Shown: positions 42,446 through 50,495 of the stretch, one piece after another
Position numbering within the stretch: the first letter of the stretch is position 1
How the letters are laid out: each line of letters opens with the position of its first letter
Assembly (NCBI RefSeq): GCF_019890675.1
Contig: NZ_JAIOAA010000003.1
Location: 434,001-498,000 of the forward strand
Length of the DNA stretch: 64,000 bases
DNA from: Micromonospora sp. PLK6-60
GTDB taxonomy: Bacteria; Actinomycetota; Actinomycetes; Mycobacteriales; Micromonosporaceae
Reading direction: 5' to 3'
Translations under genes and position numbers: made by a program
The notes under the pieces: generated by a model
Databases searched by the model: none
Told to the model about the DNA's origin: nothing
Seen by the model: the letters and a program-made list of their open reading frames with translations, nothing else

Positions 42446-43365
42446 ACCAGCTCCGTCTCGGCTACCTGTACGGCGTCGGCGCGTACCTGCTCTGGGGTTT
42501 CTTCCCGCTCTACCTGAAGCTGCTGCGCCCGGCCGGGCCGGTGGAGATCCTCGCCCACCGGGTGGTCTGGTCGGTGCTCTTCGTGGCGCTGCTGCTCGCC
42601 GCCGCCCGCAACATCGGCTTCCTGCGCGCGCTGGCCCGCCGGCCCCGGGCGCTGGCCGGGATCGGCGCGGCCGCCGTGCTGATCGGCATCAACTGGGGTA
42701 CCTACATCTACGGGGTCAACTCCGACCGGGTGGTGGAGACCGCGCTCGGCTACTTCATCAACCCCCTCGTGGTGGTGCTGCTCGGGGTGTTCGTGCTGCA
42801 CGAGCGGCTGCGCCCCGGGCAGTGGGCGGCGCTCGGCGTCGGGCTGGTGGCGGTGCTGGTGCTGACCGTCGACTACGGCCGGCTGCCCTACCTGGCGCTC
42901 ACCCTAGCCTTCAGCTTCGCCGGGTACGGGCTGGTCAAGAAGCGGCTCGGGCTGCCCGCCACGGAGGGCCTCTTCGTCGAGTCGGCGGCGCTGGCCCTGC
43001 CGGCGCTGGCCTACCTGGGCTGGCTGGCGCAGCGCGGCGACGCGACCTTCGGGCACGTCTCCGCGGCGCACACCGGGCTGCTGGTGCTGGCCGGGGCGGC
43101 CACCGCGATCCCGCTGCTGCTCTTCGCCGGCGCGGCGAACCGGCTGCCGCTGAGCAGCCTGGGCATGATCCAGTACCTGGCGCCGATCCTCCAGCTCGGC
43201 TGCGGCGTGCTGATCTTCCACGAGCCGATGCCGCCCGCCCGGCTGGCCGGCTTCGCCCTGGTCTGGGTGGCGCTGATCGTCTTCACCGCCGACGCGGTCC
43301 GCCACGCCCGGCGCACCCGGGCCGACGCCCGCCGCGTACCGGCCCCGGTGCCCGCCGCCCGCTGA
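42442..43365 (+). CDS. rarD: EamA-family transporter RarD
   Basis: A 307-residue inner-membrane protein with ten predicted helices in two EamA halves. The start (GYLYGVGAYLLWGFFPLYLK) and the motifs EILAHRVVWSVLF, NWGTYIYGVN and ALGYFINPLV are characteristic of RarD. RarD was named for chloramphenicol sensitivity in Pseudomonas; its natural substrate is unknown. The GTG start overlaps the stop of the GNAT gene, with GGTGGAGG directly upstream. It ends 6 bp from the convergent anti-sigma gene. Confidence 0.93.
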   Translation: MNQLRLGYLYGVGAYLLWGFFPLYLKLLRPAGPVEILAHRVVWSVLFVALLLAAARNIGFLRALARRPRALAGIGAAAVLIGINWGTYIYGVNSDRVVETALGYFINPLVVVLLGVFVLHERLRPGQWAALGVGLVAVLVLTVDYGRLPYLALTLAFSFAGYGLVKKRLGLPATEGLFVESAALALPALAYLGWLAQRGDATFGHVSAAHTGLLVLAGAATAIPLLLFAGAANRLPLSSLGMIQYLAPILQLGCGVLIFHEPMPPARLAGFALVWVALIVFTADAVRHARRTRADARRVPAPVPAAR

Positions 43366-43371
43366 CCCCGG

Positions 43372-44064
43372 TCAGTCCACGTCGTAGGCGAGCACCGGCG
43401 TGCCGTCCGCCCGGGTCAGCTCCAGGCGGACCAGCTCCGCGCCGGTGAACCGGGTCGCGCCGGACAGGCGCAGGTCGTCGCCGGGAGCGGCCAGCCACGA
43501 CCCGAGCTGCTCGGTCTGGCCGTCCGGGCCGTGCGCCACCAGCCGGAAGGCGTACGCCTTGTGGTAGCCGGCGGTGGCGTCGTACCCGCAGCGCATGGTG
43601 ACCTCGGTGCCCCACCGGGTGCCGGTCAGCCCGATCTCGGCGCGCACCGGCGCCCCCGCCGCCACCGGCGTCATCGCCACCATCCGCACCGGCGCGGCGG
43701 CCGGCGGCGACGCCGCCGGGGGCAGCAGGCCGGCCACGGTCACCCCGGCCACCAGCGCCAGCGCCGCGGCGACCAGCCCGGTCAGCGCGTACCGGCGGCG
43801 GATGCCGGACCGCTCCCGGCGCCGGCGCTCGGACGCGGCGGCGAGCAGCGCGGGCACCCTCGTGTCCTCCGCCGCCGGCAGGAACTCCGCCAGCGCCGCC
43901 GCGTCGAGCCGGCCCAGCAGCCCCGGCAGCACGGCGATCTCGGCGACCGCCTCCCGGCAGGCCGCGCAGCGGGTCAGGTGCCGCTCATAGGCGGCCCGCT
44001 CGCCGGGGGTCAGGGCGCCCAGCACGTACGCGCCGTCGTCGTGCGCGAACTCGCAGCGGGTCAT
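43372..44064 (-). CDS. Anti-sigma factor with zinc-binding ZAS domain
   Basis: A 230-residue membrane protein. The N-terminal zinc anti-sigma domain has His29, Cys33 and Cys36 (RHLTRCAACREAV), with Cys4/His8 as a further ligand. A single membrane helix (YALTGLVAAALALVAGVTVA, about residues 92-111) and an extracytoplasmic beta-rich sensor domain follow. It would hold the ECF sigma factor encoded just upstream at the membrane until an envelope or redox signal arrives. The ATG overlaps the sigma stop codon (ATGA), the classic sigma/anti-sigma arrangement. Confidence 0.92.
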   Translation of the reverse strand: MTRCEFAHDDGAYVLGALTPGERAAYERHLTRCAACREAVAEIAVLPGLLGRLDAAALAEFLPAAEDTRVPALLAAASERRRRERSGIRRRYALTGLVAAALALVAGVTVAGLLPPAASPPAAAPVRMVAMTPVAAGAPVRAEIGLTGTRWGTEVTMRCGYDATAGYHKAYAFRLVAHGPDGQTEQLGSWLAAPGDDLRLSGATRFTGAELVRLELTRADGTPVLAYDVD

Positions 44065-44630
44065 CCGGTCACCCCCATCTCGGCCAGGACCAGCCGCAAC
44101 GAACGCAGGGCGTAGTGGGTGCGGGACTTCACGGTGCCCGGCGGCACGCCGAGCCGGGCGGCGGCCTCGGCCACCGACCGTCCCTGGTAGAAGCATTCCA
44201 CCAGCACGTCCCGGTGGGTGGGACTGAGCCGGCTCAGCGCCTCCGCGACGGTCCACGCCTCCACCGCGCGTTCCGCCTCGTCGACCACGCCCGGCTGGTC
44301 GGGCAGCTGGTCGGTGAACACCTCGCCGGGCCGGTTGGACCGGCGGCGCCAGGCGTCGATGGCCAGGTTCCGGGCGGTGGTGAAGAGCCAGGCGCGCACC
44401 GAGCCGCGCCGCGGGTCCAGCGACTCCGGGTGCCGCCAGGCCCGCAGCAACGTCTCCTGCACCAGGTCCTCGGCCCGCGGCCGGTCCCCGTTGACCAGCC
44501 GCAGGGCGTAGCCGAAGAGCGCCTCCGCGTGCTCGTCGTGCAGCGCGCGCAGCAGCTGGGCGTCGTGGTCGCTGATGGCGGTCTCCCTCGCTCTCGGCGG
44601 CGAGTCCGGCGGTGGGGTCCGCTCCTGCAT
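44061..44630 (-). CDS. ECF (group 4) RNA polymerase sigma factor
   Basis: A 189-residue sigma-70-family factor. Region 2 reads RPRAEDLVQETLLRAWRHPE, then VRAWLFTTARNLAIDAWRRR. Region 4 reads LSPTHRDVLVECFYQGRSVA and VPPGTVKSRTHYALRSLR. It is regulated by the coupled membrane anti-sigma factor and resembles the SigL/SigK branch of mycobacterial ECF factors. The ATG at 44630 has no clear ribosome site; no better in-frame start is visible before region 2. The gene diverges from phoX, with a 165-bp gap that also holds the PHO-box-like repeat, so one regulator could affect both. Confidence 0.92.
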   Translation of the reverse strand: MQERTPPPDSPPRARETAISDHDAQLLRALHDEHAEALFGYALRLVNGDRPRAEDLVQETLLRAWRHPESLDPRRGSVRAWLFTTARNLAIDAWRRRSNRPGEVFTDQLPDQPGVVDEAERAVEAWTVAEALSRLSPTHRDVLVECFYQGRSVAEAAARLGVPPGTVKSRTHYALRSLRLVLAEMGVTG

Positions 44631-44676
44631 ACGTACGGCGACGCCGTTCGGTTCATCCGCAGCTCGCGGCGCAGGT

Positions 44677-44698
44677 GTTCACGCCCGGTTCACGCACC
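44677..44698 (+). promoter_or_regulatory. PHO-box-like direct repeat upstream of phoX
   Basis: Two adjacent 11-bp units, GTTCACGCCCG and GTTCACGCACC, match the actinobacterial PhoP direct-repeat unit (GTTCACC-like with 11-bp spacing). A third GTTCAT word lies at 44651, out of phase. The site is 98 bp upstream of the PhoX start. Confidence 0.75.
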
Positions 44699-44795
44699 CG
44701 CCGGTCCCCGCTCACCGCACCCTGGCAGCGTCCGGCCGGTACGCGCGCGGGTGAACCCGGCGTGCTCACCACGTCTTCTCAGGAGGCCACTGCCC

Positions 44796-46901
44796 ATGAG
44801 CGACCGTCCCCGGCTGCTCCCGCTGCTCGGCACCAACCGCCGGCACGGCAGCCGCGACGCGATGACCTGTCTGTACCGGTGCGGCAACGCCTGCGACCAC
44901 CCGGTACCGAACTCCTCCGACAACCCGTACTTCGGCGACCTGGTCGACGCGGAGGTCTCCCGGCGCGGGGTGGTCCGGGCCGGCGCGGTCGGCGCCCTGG
45001 TCCTGGGCTTCGGTGGCGCCGCCGCCGGTGCGCTGGCCGGCGCCGCTCCGGCCGGCGCGGCGCCCGCCGCGCCGCAGGGCGGCCCGGCCGGTCCGGGCGG
45101 GGTCGGCACCGGTGCGCTGACCTTCAGCCCGATCCCGCCGAACAAGCTCGACAACCTGGTGGTGCCGAACGGCTACGACCACGCCGTGGTCATCAAGTGG
45201 GGCGACCCGGTCGTCCCCGGTGCCCCGGCGTTCGACCTGCACGACCAGACCGCCGCCGCGCAGGCCCGGCAGTTCGGCTACAACAACGACTTCGTCGGGG
45301 TGCTGCCGATCGACCGGAAGCGGGCGCTGCTCGTGGTCAACCACGAGTACACCAACGAGGACCTGATGTTCCCCGGCTTCACCGGCCTGGACGCGCTCTC
45401 CGTGGAGCAGCTGCGGGTGGCGATGGCCGCGCACGGCATGTCCGTGGTGGAGCTGGAGCGGGTGGAGAGCACCGGGCAGTGGCGGCCGGTCCGCAACGGC
45501 CGCCGCTACAACCGGCGGGTCACCGCCCTGGCCACGAAGTTCGAGCTGACCGGCCCGGCCGCCGGCGCGGACTGGCTGCGCACCGCCGCCGACCCCAAGG
45601 GCCGTACGGTGATCGGCACGTTGAACAACTGCGCGGGCGGGGTCACCCCGTGGGGCACGGTGCTCTCCGGCGAGGAGAACTTCAACCAGTACTTCGTCGG
45701 CGGCGACGGCGCGCCCGCCGAGCTGAAGCCGAAGCTTTCCCGGTACGGCATCCCCACCGACGTGCGCTACCCGAGCGGCAGCCGCAAGTGGGAGCGGGCC
45801 GACGAGCGCTTCGACCTGGCGAAGCACCCCAACGAGGCGCACCGCTTCGGGTGGATCGTCGAGATCGACCCCTTCGACCCGGACAGCAAGCCGCGCAAGC
45901 ACACCGCGCTGGGCCGGTTCAAGCACGAGGGCGCGAACGTCATCGTGGCGAAGAACGGCCACGTCGTGGCGTACATGGGTGACGACGAGCGGTTCGACTA
46001 CCTGTACAAGTTCGTCTCGGACAAGAAGTTCCTGCCGGGCAACTCGGCGGTGGCCCGCCGGCACAACCTGACCCTGCTGGAGTCCGGCACGCTCTACGTC
46101 GCCCGGCTGGCCGGGAACAGCGCCGCCGAGATCGACGGCAGCGGCAAGCTGCCCTCCGACGGCGCGTTCGACGGGCGCGGCGAGTGGATCAAGCTGGTCA
46201 GCGGCAACCGCTCGTACGTGGACGGGATGACCGCCGCCGAGGTGCTCACCTTCACCCGGCTCGCCGGGGACAAGGTGGGCGCGACCAAGATGGACCGGCC
46301 GGAGGACGTCGAGCCGAGCCTGCTCACCGGCAAGGTGTACGTGGCGCTGACCAACAACAGCAACCGGGGCGTCGGCAGCAACCCGAAGGCCGACGAGGCC
46401 AACCCGCGCACCGCCAACCGGCACGGGCAGATCCTCGAACTGGTCGAGGACCGGGGCGACAACACCGCCGAGTCGTTCGGCTGGTCGCTGCCGATCGTCT
46501 GCGGCGACCCGGCCGACCCGGCCACCCACTTCGCCGGGTACGACAAGACCAGGGTCTCCCCCATCTCCTGCCCGGACAACGTCGCCTTCGACGCCACCGG
46601 CAACCTCTGGATCTCGACCGACGGCAACGCGCTGGGCAGCAACGACGGACTCTTCGCCACCGCCGTGGACGGCCCGGAGCGGGGCCACCTGAAGCAGTTC
46701 CTCACCGTGCCGCTGGGCGCGGAGACCTGCGGCCCGTTCATCACCGGGGACAACCGCTCGGTCTTCGTGGCCGTGCAGCACCCCGGCGAGATCACCGGCG
46801 CGTCGGTGGAGAAGCCGGCCTCGACCTGGCCGGACGGCGACTACGCCAAGCCGGGCGTGGTGGTCGCCTGGCGGCTCGACGGCGGCCCGATCGGCAGCTG
46901 A
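44796..46901 (+). CDS. phoX: PhoX-family alkaline phosphatase, Tat-exported
   Basis: A 701-residue secreted phosphatase of the DUF839/PhoX family, which uses Ca and Fe to release phosphate from esters. A twin-arginine signal, Ser55-Arg56-Arg57-Gly-Val-Val, is followed by a hydrophobic stretch (VGALVLGFGGAAAGALAG). The long region before it (with Cys25, Cys29, Cys33) is usual for actinobacterial PhoX. The family's VVNHEYTN, GTVLSGEENFN and CPDNVAFDATGNLWI segments are present. ATG start with AGGAGG nine bases upstream. A PHO-box-like repeat precedes the gene and a terminator follows. Induction under phosphate starvation is inferred. Confidence 0.93.
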   Translation: MSDRPRLLPLLGTNRRHGSRDAMTCLYRCGNACDHPVPNSSDNPYFGDLVDAEVSRRGVVRAGAVGALVLGFGGAAAGALAGAAPAGAAPAAPQGGPAGPGGVGTGALTFSPIPPNKLDNLVVPNGYDHAVVIKWGDPVVPGAPAFDLHDQTAAAQARQFGYNNDFVGVLPIDRKRALLVVNHEYTNEDLMFPGFTGLDALSVEQLRVAMAAHGMSVVELERVESTGQWRPVRNGRRYNRRVTALATKFELTGPAAGADWLRTAADPKGRTVIGTLNNCAGGVTPWGTVLSGEENFNQYFVGGDGAPAELKPKLSRYGIPTDVRYPSGSRKWERADERFDLAKHPNEAHRFGWIVEIDPFDPDSKPRKHTALGRFKHEGANVIVAKNGHVVAYMGDDERFDYLYKFVSDKKFLPGNSAVARRHNLTLLESGTLYVARLAGNSAAEIDGSGKLPSDGAFDGRGEWIKLVSGNRSYVDGMTAAEVLTFTRLAGDKVGATKMDRPEDVEPSLLTGKVYVALTNNSNRGVGSNPKADEANPRTANRHGQILELVEDRGDNTAESFGWSLPIVCGDPADPATHFAGYDKTRVSPISCPDNVAFDATGNLWISTDGNALGSNDGLFATAVDGPERGHLKQFLTVPLGAETCGPFITGDNRSVFVAVQHPGEITGASVEKPASTWPDGDYAKPGVVVAWRLDGGPIGS

Positions 46902-46935
46902 CCCTCCTCGGCGGTCCGGCGCTGGACCGCCGCCC

Positions 46936-46966
46936 GGGGCCCTTTCCCAGCCGGGGGAAGGGCCCC
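46936..46966 (+). terminator. Terminator after phoX
   Basis: A stem of about 13 bp, GGGGCCCTTTCCC against GGGGGAAGGGCCCC, with one mismatch and a 4-nt loop, 34 bp after the stop codon. The rest of the 214-bp gap up to the IclR gene shows no gene. Confidence 0.75.
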
Positions 46967-47115
46967 TCGGCGTTCCGGCGTCTCCGGCCGCCCGGTGCCG
47001 CGCCGTGGGGTGCCGCGCCGCCCGGCGGCGCGTCTTCGGCCCACCCGCGCCGGGCCACCGCCGACCGGGCGGGCGTGTCACGGGCGGCGCGCCGCGGGGT
47101 GCCGCGACCGCGGCG

Positions 47116-47898
47116 TCAGTTCTCCGCGGCGACCGCGTCGGCGACGCTGCGCGCGACGGTGAGCAGCTTCGCCCGGACCACCCGGGCGGAGGTCATCATC
47201 TCGCCGGCCGGCAGCGCGCAGGCGAGCACCAGCCGGCGTTCCAGGTCCTTGTCCGGGGTGACCAGCACCGCGGCGCAGGCCACGCCCTGCCGGAACTGCC
47301 CCAGCTCCAACTGCATGCCGCGCCGGTCGCCCGCCGCCAGGTCCGCCTCGAAGGCGTCGGCGGCGGTCAGGGTGGCGGTGGTGAACGGCCGCATGCCGTA
47401 CTCCCGCAGGTAGCGCAGCCGCTGGTCGGGGGTGAGGGTGGCGAGCAGGGCCTTGCCCAGCGCGGTGGCGTGCGCGCCCTCGTCGAAGCCGGGGACCAGA
47501 TCCTCCAGGTACGGCGAGCGGGGCCCCTCGGCGGTCGCGGTGATCGCCACCTGCCCGCCCACGAAGCGGCCGAGGAAGTGGCTGTAGCCGGTCTCCCCGG
47601 CGGCCCGGCGCAGCGACTCCCCGACCGGGGCCGGCCCCCGGAACGCGGTGACCAGCTCGCGGTAGCGGTCGGCGATCTCCATCCCGACGATGTACGTGCC
47701 GTCCTCCCGGCGGATCACGTAGCCCTCGTAGGCCAGGGTGCGGACCAGGTGGTAGGTGGTGGCGACGGTCAGCTCACAGCGCCGGGCGATCTGCTTCACG
47801 GTGAGCCCTCTGGGCGCGCGGCCGACCGACTCGAGCACGCGTAGCGCGCGGGACACACTCCGGATCAGGTCCGAAGGTTCCGCCAAGGGGTCGCGCAC
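47116..47898 (-). CDS. IclR-family transcriptional regulator
   Basis: A 260-residue regulator. The N-terminal winged helix-turn-helix reads SRALRVLESVGRAPRGLTVK, then TVATTYHLVRTLAYEGYV (about residues 13-60). The C-terminal IclR effector domain includes GAHATALGKALLATL and LELGQFRQGVACAA. Ligands of such regulators are often aromatic acids or sugars; none can be named here. The GTG at 47898 has GGAGG five bases upstream (GTG at 47904 is possible). It diverges from an MFS transporter with about 150 bp between, a common regulator/transporter pairing. Two GCATTTC repeats, 19 nt apart on the reverse strand just upstream, are possible operators. Confidence 0.92.
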   Translation of the reverse strand: MRDPLAEPSDLIRSVSRALRVLESVGRAPRGLTVKQIARRCELTVATTYHLVRTLAYEGYVIRREDGTYIVGMEIADRYRELVTAFRGPAPVGESLRRAAGETGYSHFLGRFVGGQVAITATAEGPRSPYLEDLVPGFDEGAHATALGKALLATLTPDQRLRYLREYGMRPFTTATLTAADAFEADLAAGDRRGMQLELGQFRQGVACAAVLVTPDKDLERRLVLACALPAGEMMTSARVVRAKLLTVARSVADAVAAEN

Positions 47899-48036
47899 AA
47901 CCACCTCCGCCGCCGGGGACTTACACCATATGAAATGCGGGCCCCGTGCGAAATGCCTGTTCGGGTCGAGGATGCCAGATCGTCGCCCACAGCGCGTGCG
48001 GCGACGGACACGATGCGTTGTCCGCGACGGGCGGCG

Positions 48037-48042
48037 TAGGTT
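48037..48042 (+). promoter_or_regulatory. TAGGTT -10 box, probable leaderless promoter of the MFS gene
   Basis: TAGGTT ends 9 nt before the ATG at 48052, and no Shine-Dalgarno sequence is present. Confidence 0.45.
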
Positions 48043-48051
48043 TGCCGAATC

Positions 48052-49233
48052 ATGACCGACACCGCTCTCGCCGCCCCGCCCCGGTCCGCGCCACCCCGCC
48101 CGGTACGGGCCGCCGCCGGCGCCACCGCCGTCACCATCGCCTGCGTCCTCCCGGTCTTCCTGGTCGGTGGCCTGGCCGTGCAGATGGGCCGGGAACTGCG
48201 CTTCAATCCCACCGGCCTGGGGCTGGCCGTCTCGATCTACTTCGGGATCAGCGCGCTCGCCTCGGTGCCCTCGGGACGGCTGGTGGAGCGGTTCGGTCCG
48301 GCGCCGGTGGCCCGCGCCGGCATCCTGCTCTCCGCCGGGGCGCTGCTGGCGGTGGCGGGGCTGGCCCGGTCGTACCCGGTCCTGGTGGTCCTGCTCGGGC
48401 TCAGCGCCGCCGCCAACGCGCTGGGCCAACTGGCCAGCAACGCCGCCTTGGCCGAGCGTGTGCCGGCCCGCCGGCAGGGGCTGTCGTTCGGGGTGAAGCA
48501 GGCCGCCATCCCGGTCTCCACCCTGCTGGCCGGGGCCGCCGTGCCGGCCGTCGCGCTGACCGTCGGCTGGCGCTGGGCGTTCGTCGCCGCCGCCGGGGCC
48601 GCCCTGGCCGCGCTGCCGGCCGTACCGGCCGGGGCCCGACCGGCGAACACCCGCCGGGCCACCCGGGGGGCCGGCGGCCGGGCGACCCTGCCCCTGCTGG
48701 TGGTCGGGGCCGCCGCCACCCTGGCCGCGGCAGCCGCGAACGCGCTGGGCACCTTCGTGGTCGACTCGTCGGTCGCCCGGGGCCTCGCGCCCGGGCTGGC
48801 CGGCCTCACCCTCACCCTGGGCAGTGCGGTCTGCGTGGCCGCCCGGGTCGGCGCCGGCTGGTTGGCCGACCGGCGGGCCGAGGGGCACGTGGCGCTGATC
48901 GCCGGCATGCTGGTGGTCGGCGCGGTCGGCCTGGGGCTGCTCGCGGTGGCCGGCCCGGTGCCGCTGGTGGCCGGCGTGGTGCTCGGCTTCGGGCTGGGCT
49001 GGGCCTGGCCCGGGCTGATGAACTTCGCGGTGGTCAAGCTCCACCCGCAGGCCCCGGCCGCCGCCACCTCGATCACCCAGACCGGGGTGTACGCGGGCGG
49101 CTGCCTCGGCCCGCTCGGCCTGGGCGCCGCCGCCACCCACCTCGACTACCCCACGATGTGGCTGCTAGCCGCCGCCGCCATGCTCCTGGCCGCCACCCTC
49201 ATGCTCACGGCCAACCGCCTCCTCACGCGCTGA
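48052..49233 (+). CDS. MFS transporter
   Basis: A 393-residue permease with about twelve membrane helices. The MFS loop 2-3 motif appears as GRLVERFGPAPVARAG, and a second-half counterpart as GWLADRRAEGHVALI. The profile resembles CynX/NimT-type and other small-solute MFS proteins. The substrate is unknown; the divergent IclR regulator suggests a regulated nutrient or metabolite. The start is leaderless. The gene ends at a large hairpin shared with the convergent polyprenyl synthase gene. Confidence 0.88.
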   Translation: MTDTALAAPPRSAPPRPVRAAAGATAVTIACVLPVFLVGGLAVQMGRELRFNPTGLGLAVSIYFGISALASVPSGRLVERFGPAPVARAGILLSAGALLAVAGLARSYPVLVVLLGLSAAANALGQLASNAALAERVPARRQGLSFGVKQAAIPVSTLLAGAAVPAVALTVGWRWAFVAAAGAALAALPAVPAGARPANTRRATRGAGGRATLPLLVVGAAATLAAAAANALGTFVVDSSVARGLAPGLAGLTLTLGSAVCVAARVGAGWLADRRAEGHVALIAGMLVVGAVGLGLLAVAGPVPLVAGVVLGFGLGWAWPGLMNFAVVKLHPQAPAAATSITQTGVYAGGCLGPLGLGAAATHLDYPTMWLLAAAAMLLAATLMLTANRLLTR

Positions 49234-49247
49234 CCCCCCGACCAGCG

Positions 49248-49312
49248 GCGTTGATCATGAAGTTTGCGTCGGCCGCACCGGTGTGGCCTGACGCAAACTT
49301 CATGATCAACGC
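49248..49312. terminator. Bidirectional terminator: 23-bp perfect inverted repeat
   Basis: Arms beginning GCGTTGATCATGAAGTTTGC (49248-49270) and ending CTTCATGATCAACGC (49290-49312) are perfect complements over 23 bp around a 19-nt loop, which can itself pair (GGCC/GGCC). It lies between convergent genes, 14 bp from one stop and 8 bp from the other. Confidence 0.88.
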
Positions 49313-49320
49313 ATGAGGGG

Positions 49321-50403
49321 TCAGCTGGTGCGGTCGGCGATGTAGTCGCAGAGGGATTCGAGGGCGCGGCGGGACGGGCCGGGTGGGAGCGGGGCCAGTT
49401 GGGCGCGGGCGTCCTCGGCGTAGCTGCGGACGGTTTCGCGGGCGCGCTTGAGGGCCGGGGACTCGCGGAGCAGGCCGAGCGCCTCGGCGTGCAGCGCGTC
49501 GTCGACCAGCGGGCCGGTCGCCAGCAGCTCCCGCAGCCGTACCCCCGCCGCGTCGGCGTCGTCCGAGGCCAGGGCGTAGAGCACCGGCAGGGTCGGCACG
49601 CCCTCCCGCAGGTCGGTGCCGGGCGTCTTGCCGGACTGCATCGACTCGGAGGCGATGTCGAGCAGGTCGTCGGAGAGCTGGAAGGCCACCCCGATCGTCT
49701 CGCCGTAGCCGGCCAGGGCCTCGACGTGCGCGGGGGAAGCTCCGCCGAACATGCCGCCGAACCGGATCGAGGTGGCGATCAGCGAACCGGTCTTCTCGGC
49801 GATCACGTGCAGGTAGTGGGCGACCGGGTCGGTGTCCCGCGGCCCGACGGTCTCGGCGATCTGGCCGTGCACCAGCCGGGCGAAGGTGCGGGCCTGGAGC
49901 CGCACGGCCTCGGGGCCCAGCTCGGCCGCGATGTCCGCGGCCCGGGCGAAGAGGTAGTCGCCGACCAGGATCGCCACCGAGTTGGTCCAGCGGGAGTTGG
50001 CGCTGGTGGCGCCCCGGCGCACCGCCGCCTCGTCCATCACGTCGTCGTGGTAGAGGGTGGCCAGGTGGGTGAGCTCCATCACCACCGCGGCGGGCACCAC
50101 CTGCGCGGCGGACGGGTCGCCGAACTGCGCGCCCAGGGCGACCAGCAGCGGCCGGAACCGCTTCCCGCCGGCCTCCATCAGGTGCCGCGAGGCCTCGGTG
50201 ACCAGCGGGTCGGCGCTGGCCACGCTCGCCCGCAGTTGGCCCTCGACGGCCTCCAGCAGGCCCAGCACGGACCGCTCGACGGCCGGGTCGGCGAGGTGCA
50301 GCCCGAGCGCGCCGAACTGACCCCTGGCCACCGGGCTCCGTCCCTCGCCGGAGCCGGTGGCACCTGAACGCTCGCCAGCCGGATTCGCCACGTCATCAAC
50401 CAT
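49321..50403 (-). CDS. Polyprenyl diphosphate synthase (menaquinone side-chain type)
   Basis: A 360-residue trans-prenyltransferase that extends isoprenoid diphosphates. The first aspartate-rich motif DDVMD is at about residues 119-123 and the second, DDLLD, at about 244-248. GGKRFRPLLV lies upstream, as in hepta- to nonaprenyl synthases. It is the last gene after nuoN, so the quinone tail enzyme and complex I share an operon; a menaquinone role is inferred from this. I use the ATG at 50403. An upstream in-frame ATG at 50499 overlaps the nuoN stop (ATGA) and would add 32 low-complexity residues. Neither has a good ribosome site. Confidence 0.88.
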   Translation of the reverse strand: MVDDVANPAGERSGATGSGEGRSPVARGQFGALGLHLADPAVERSVLGLLEAVEGQLRASVASADPLVTEASRHLMEAGGKRFRPLLVALGAQFGDPSAAQVVPAAVVMELTHLATLYHDDVMDEAAVRRGATSANSRWTNSVAILVGDYLFARAADIAAELGPEAVRLQARTFARLVHGQIAETVGPRDTDPVAHYLHVIAEKTGSLIATSIRFGGMFGGASPAHVEALAGYGETIGVAFQLSDDLLDIASESMQSGKTPGTDLREGVPTLPVLYALASDDADAAGVRLRELLATGPLVDDALHAEALGLLRESPALKRARETVRSYAEDARAQLAPLPPGPSRRALESLCDYIADRTS

Positions 50404-50495
50404 GCCACACCCGTTCGACCTGGCTTCGGACGGGGCGGACGGGCCGGGGGCCGGCACGCCATCGGCGTACCGGCCCCCGGCCTCGCGGACGTCCG

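Noticed and set aside
44766..47081. Reverse-strand frame of 771 codons opposite phoX
   Set aside because: Shadow of the PhoX gene. It also crosses the phoX terminator and has no recognisable domain.
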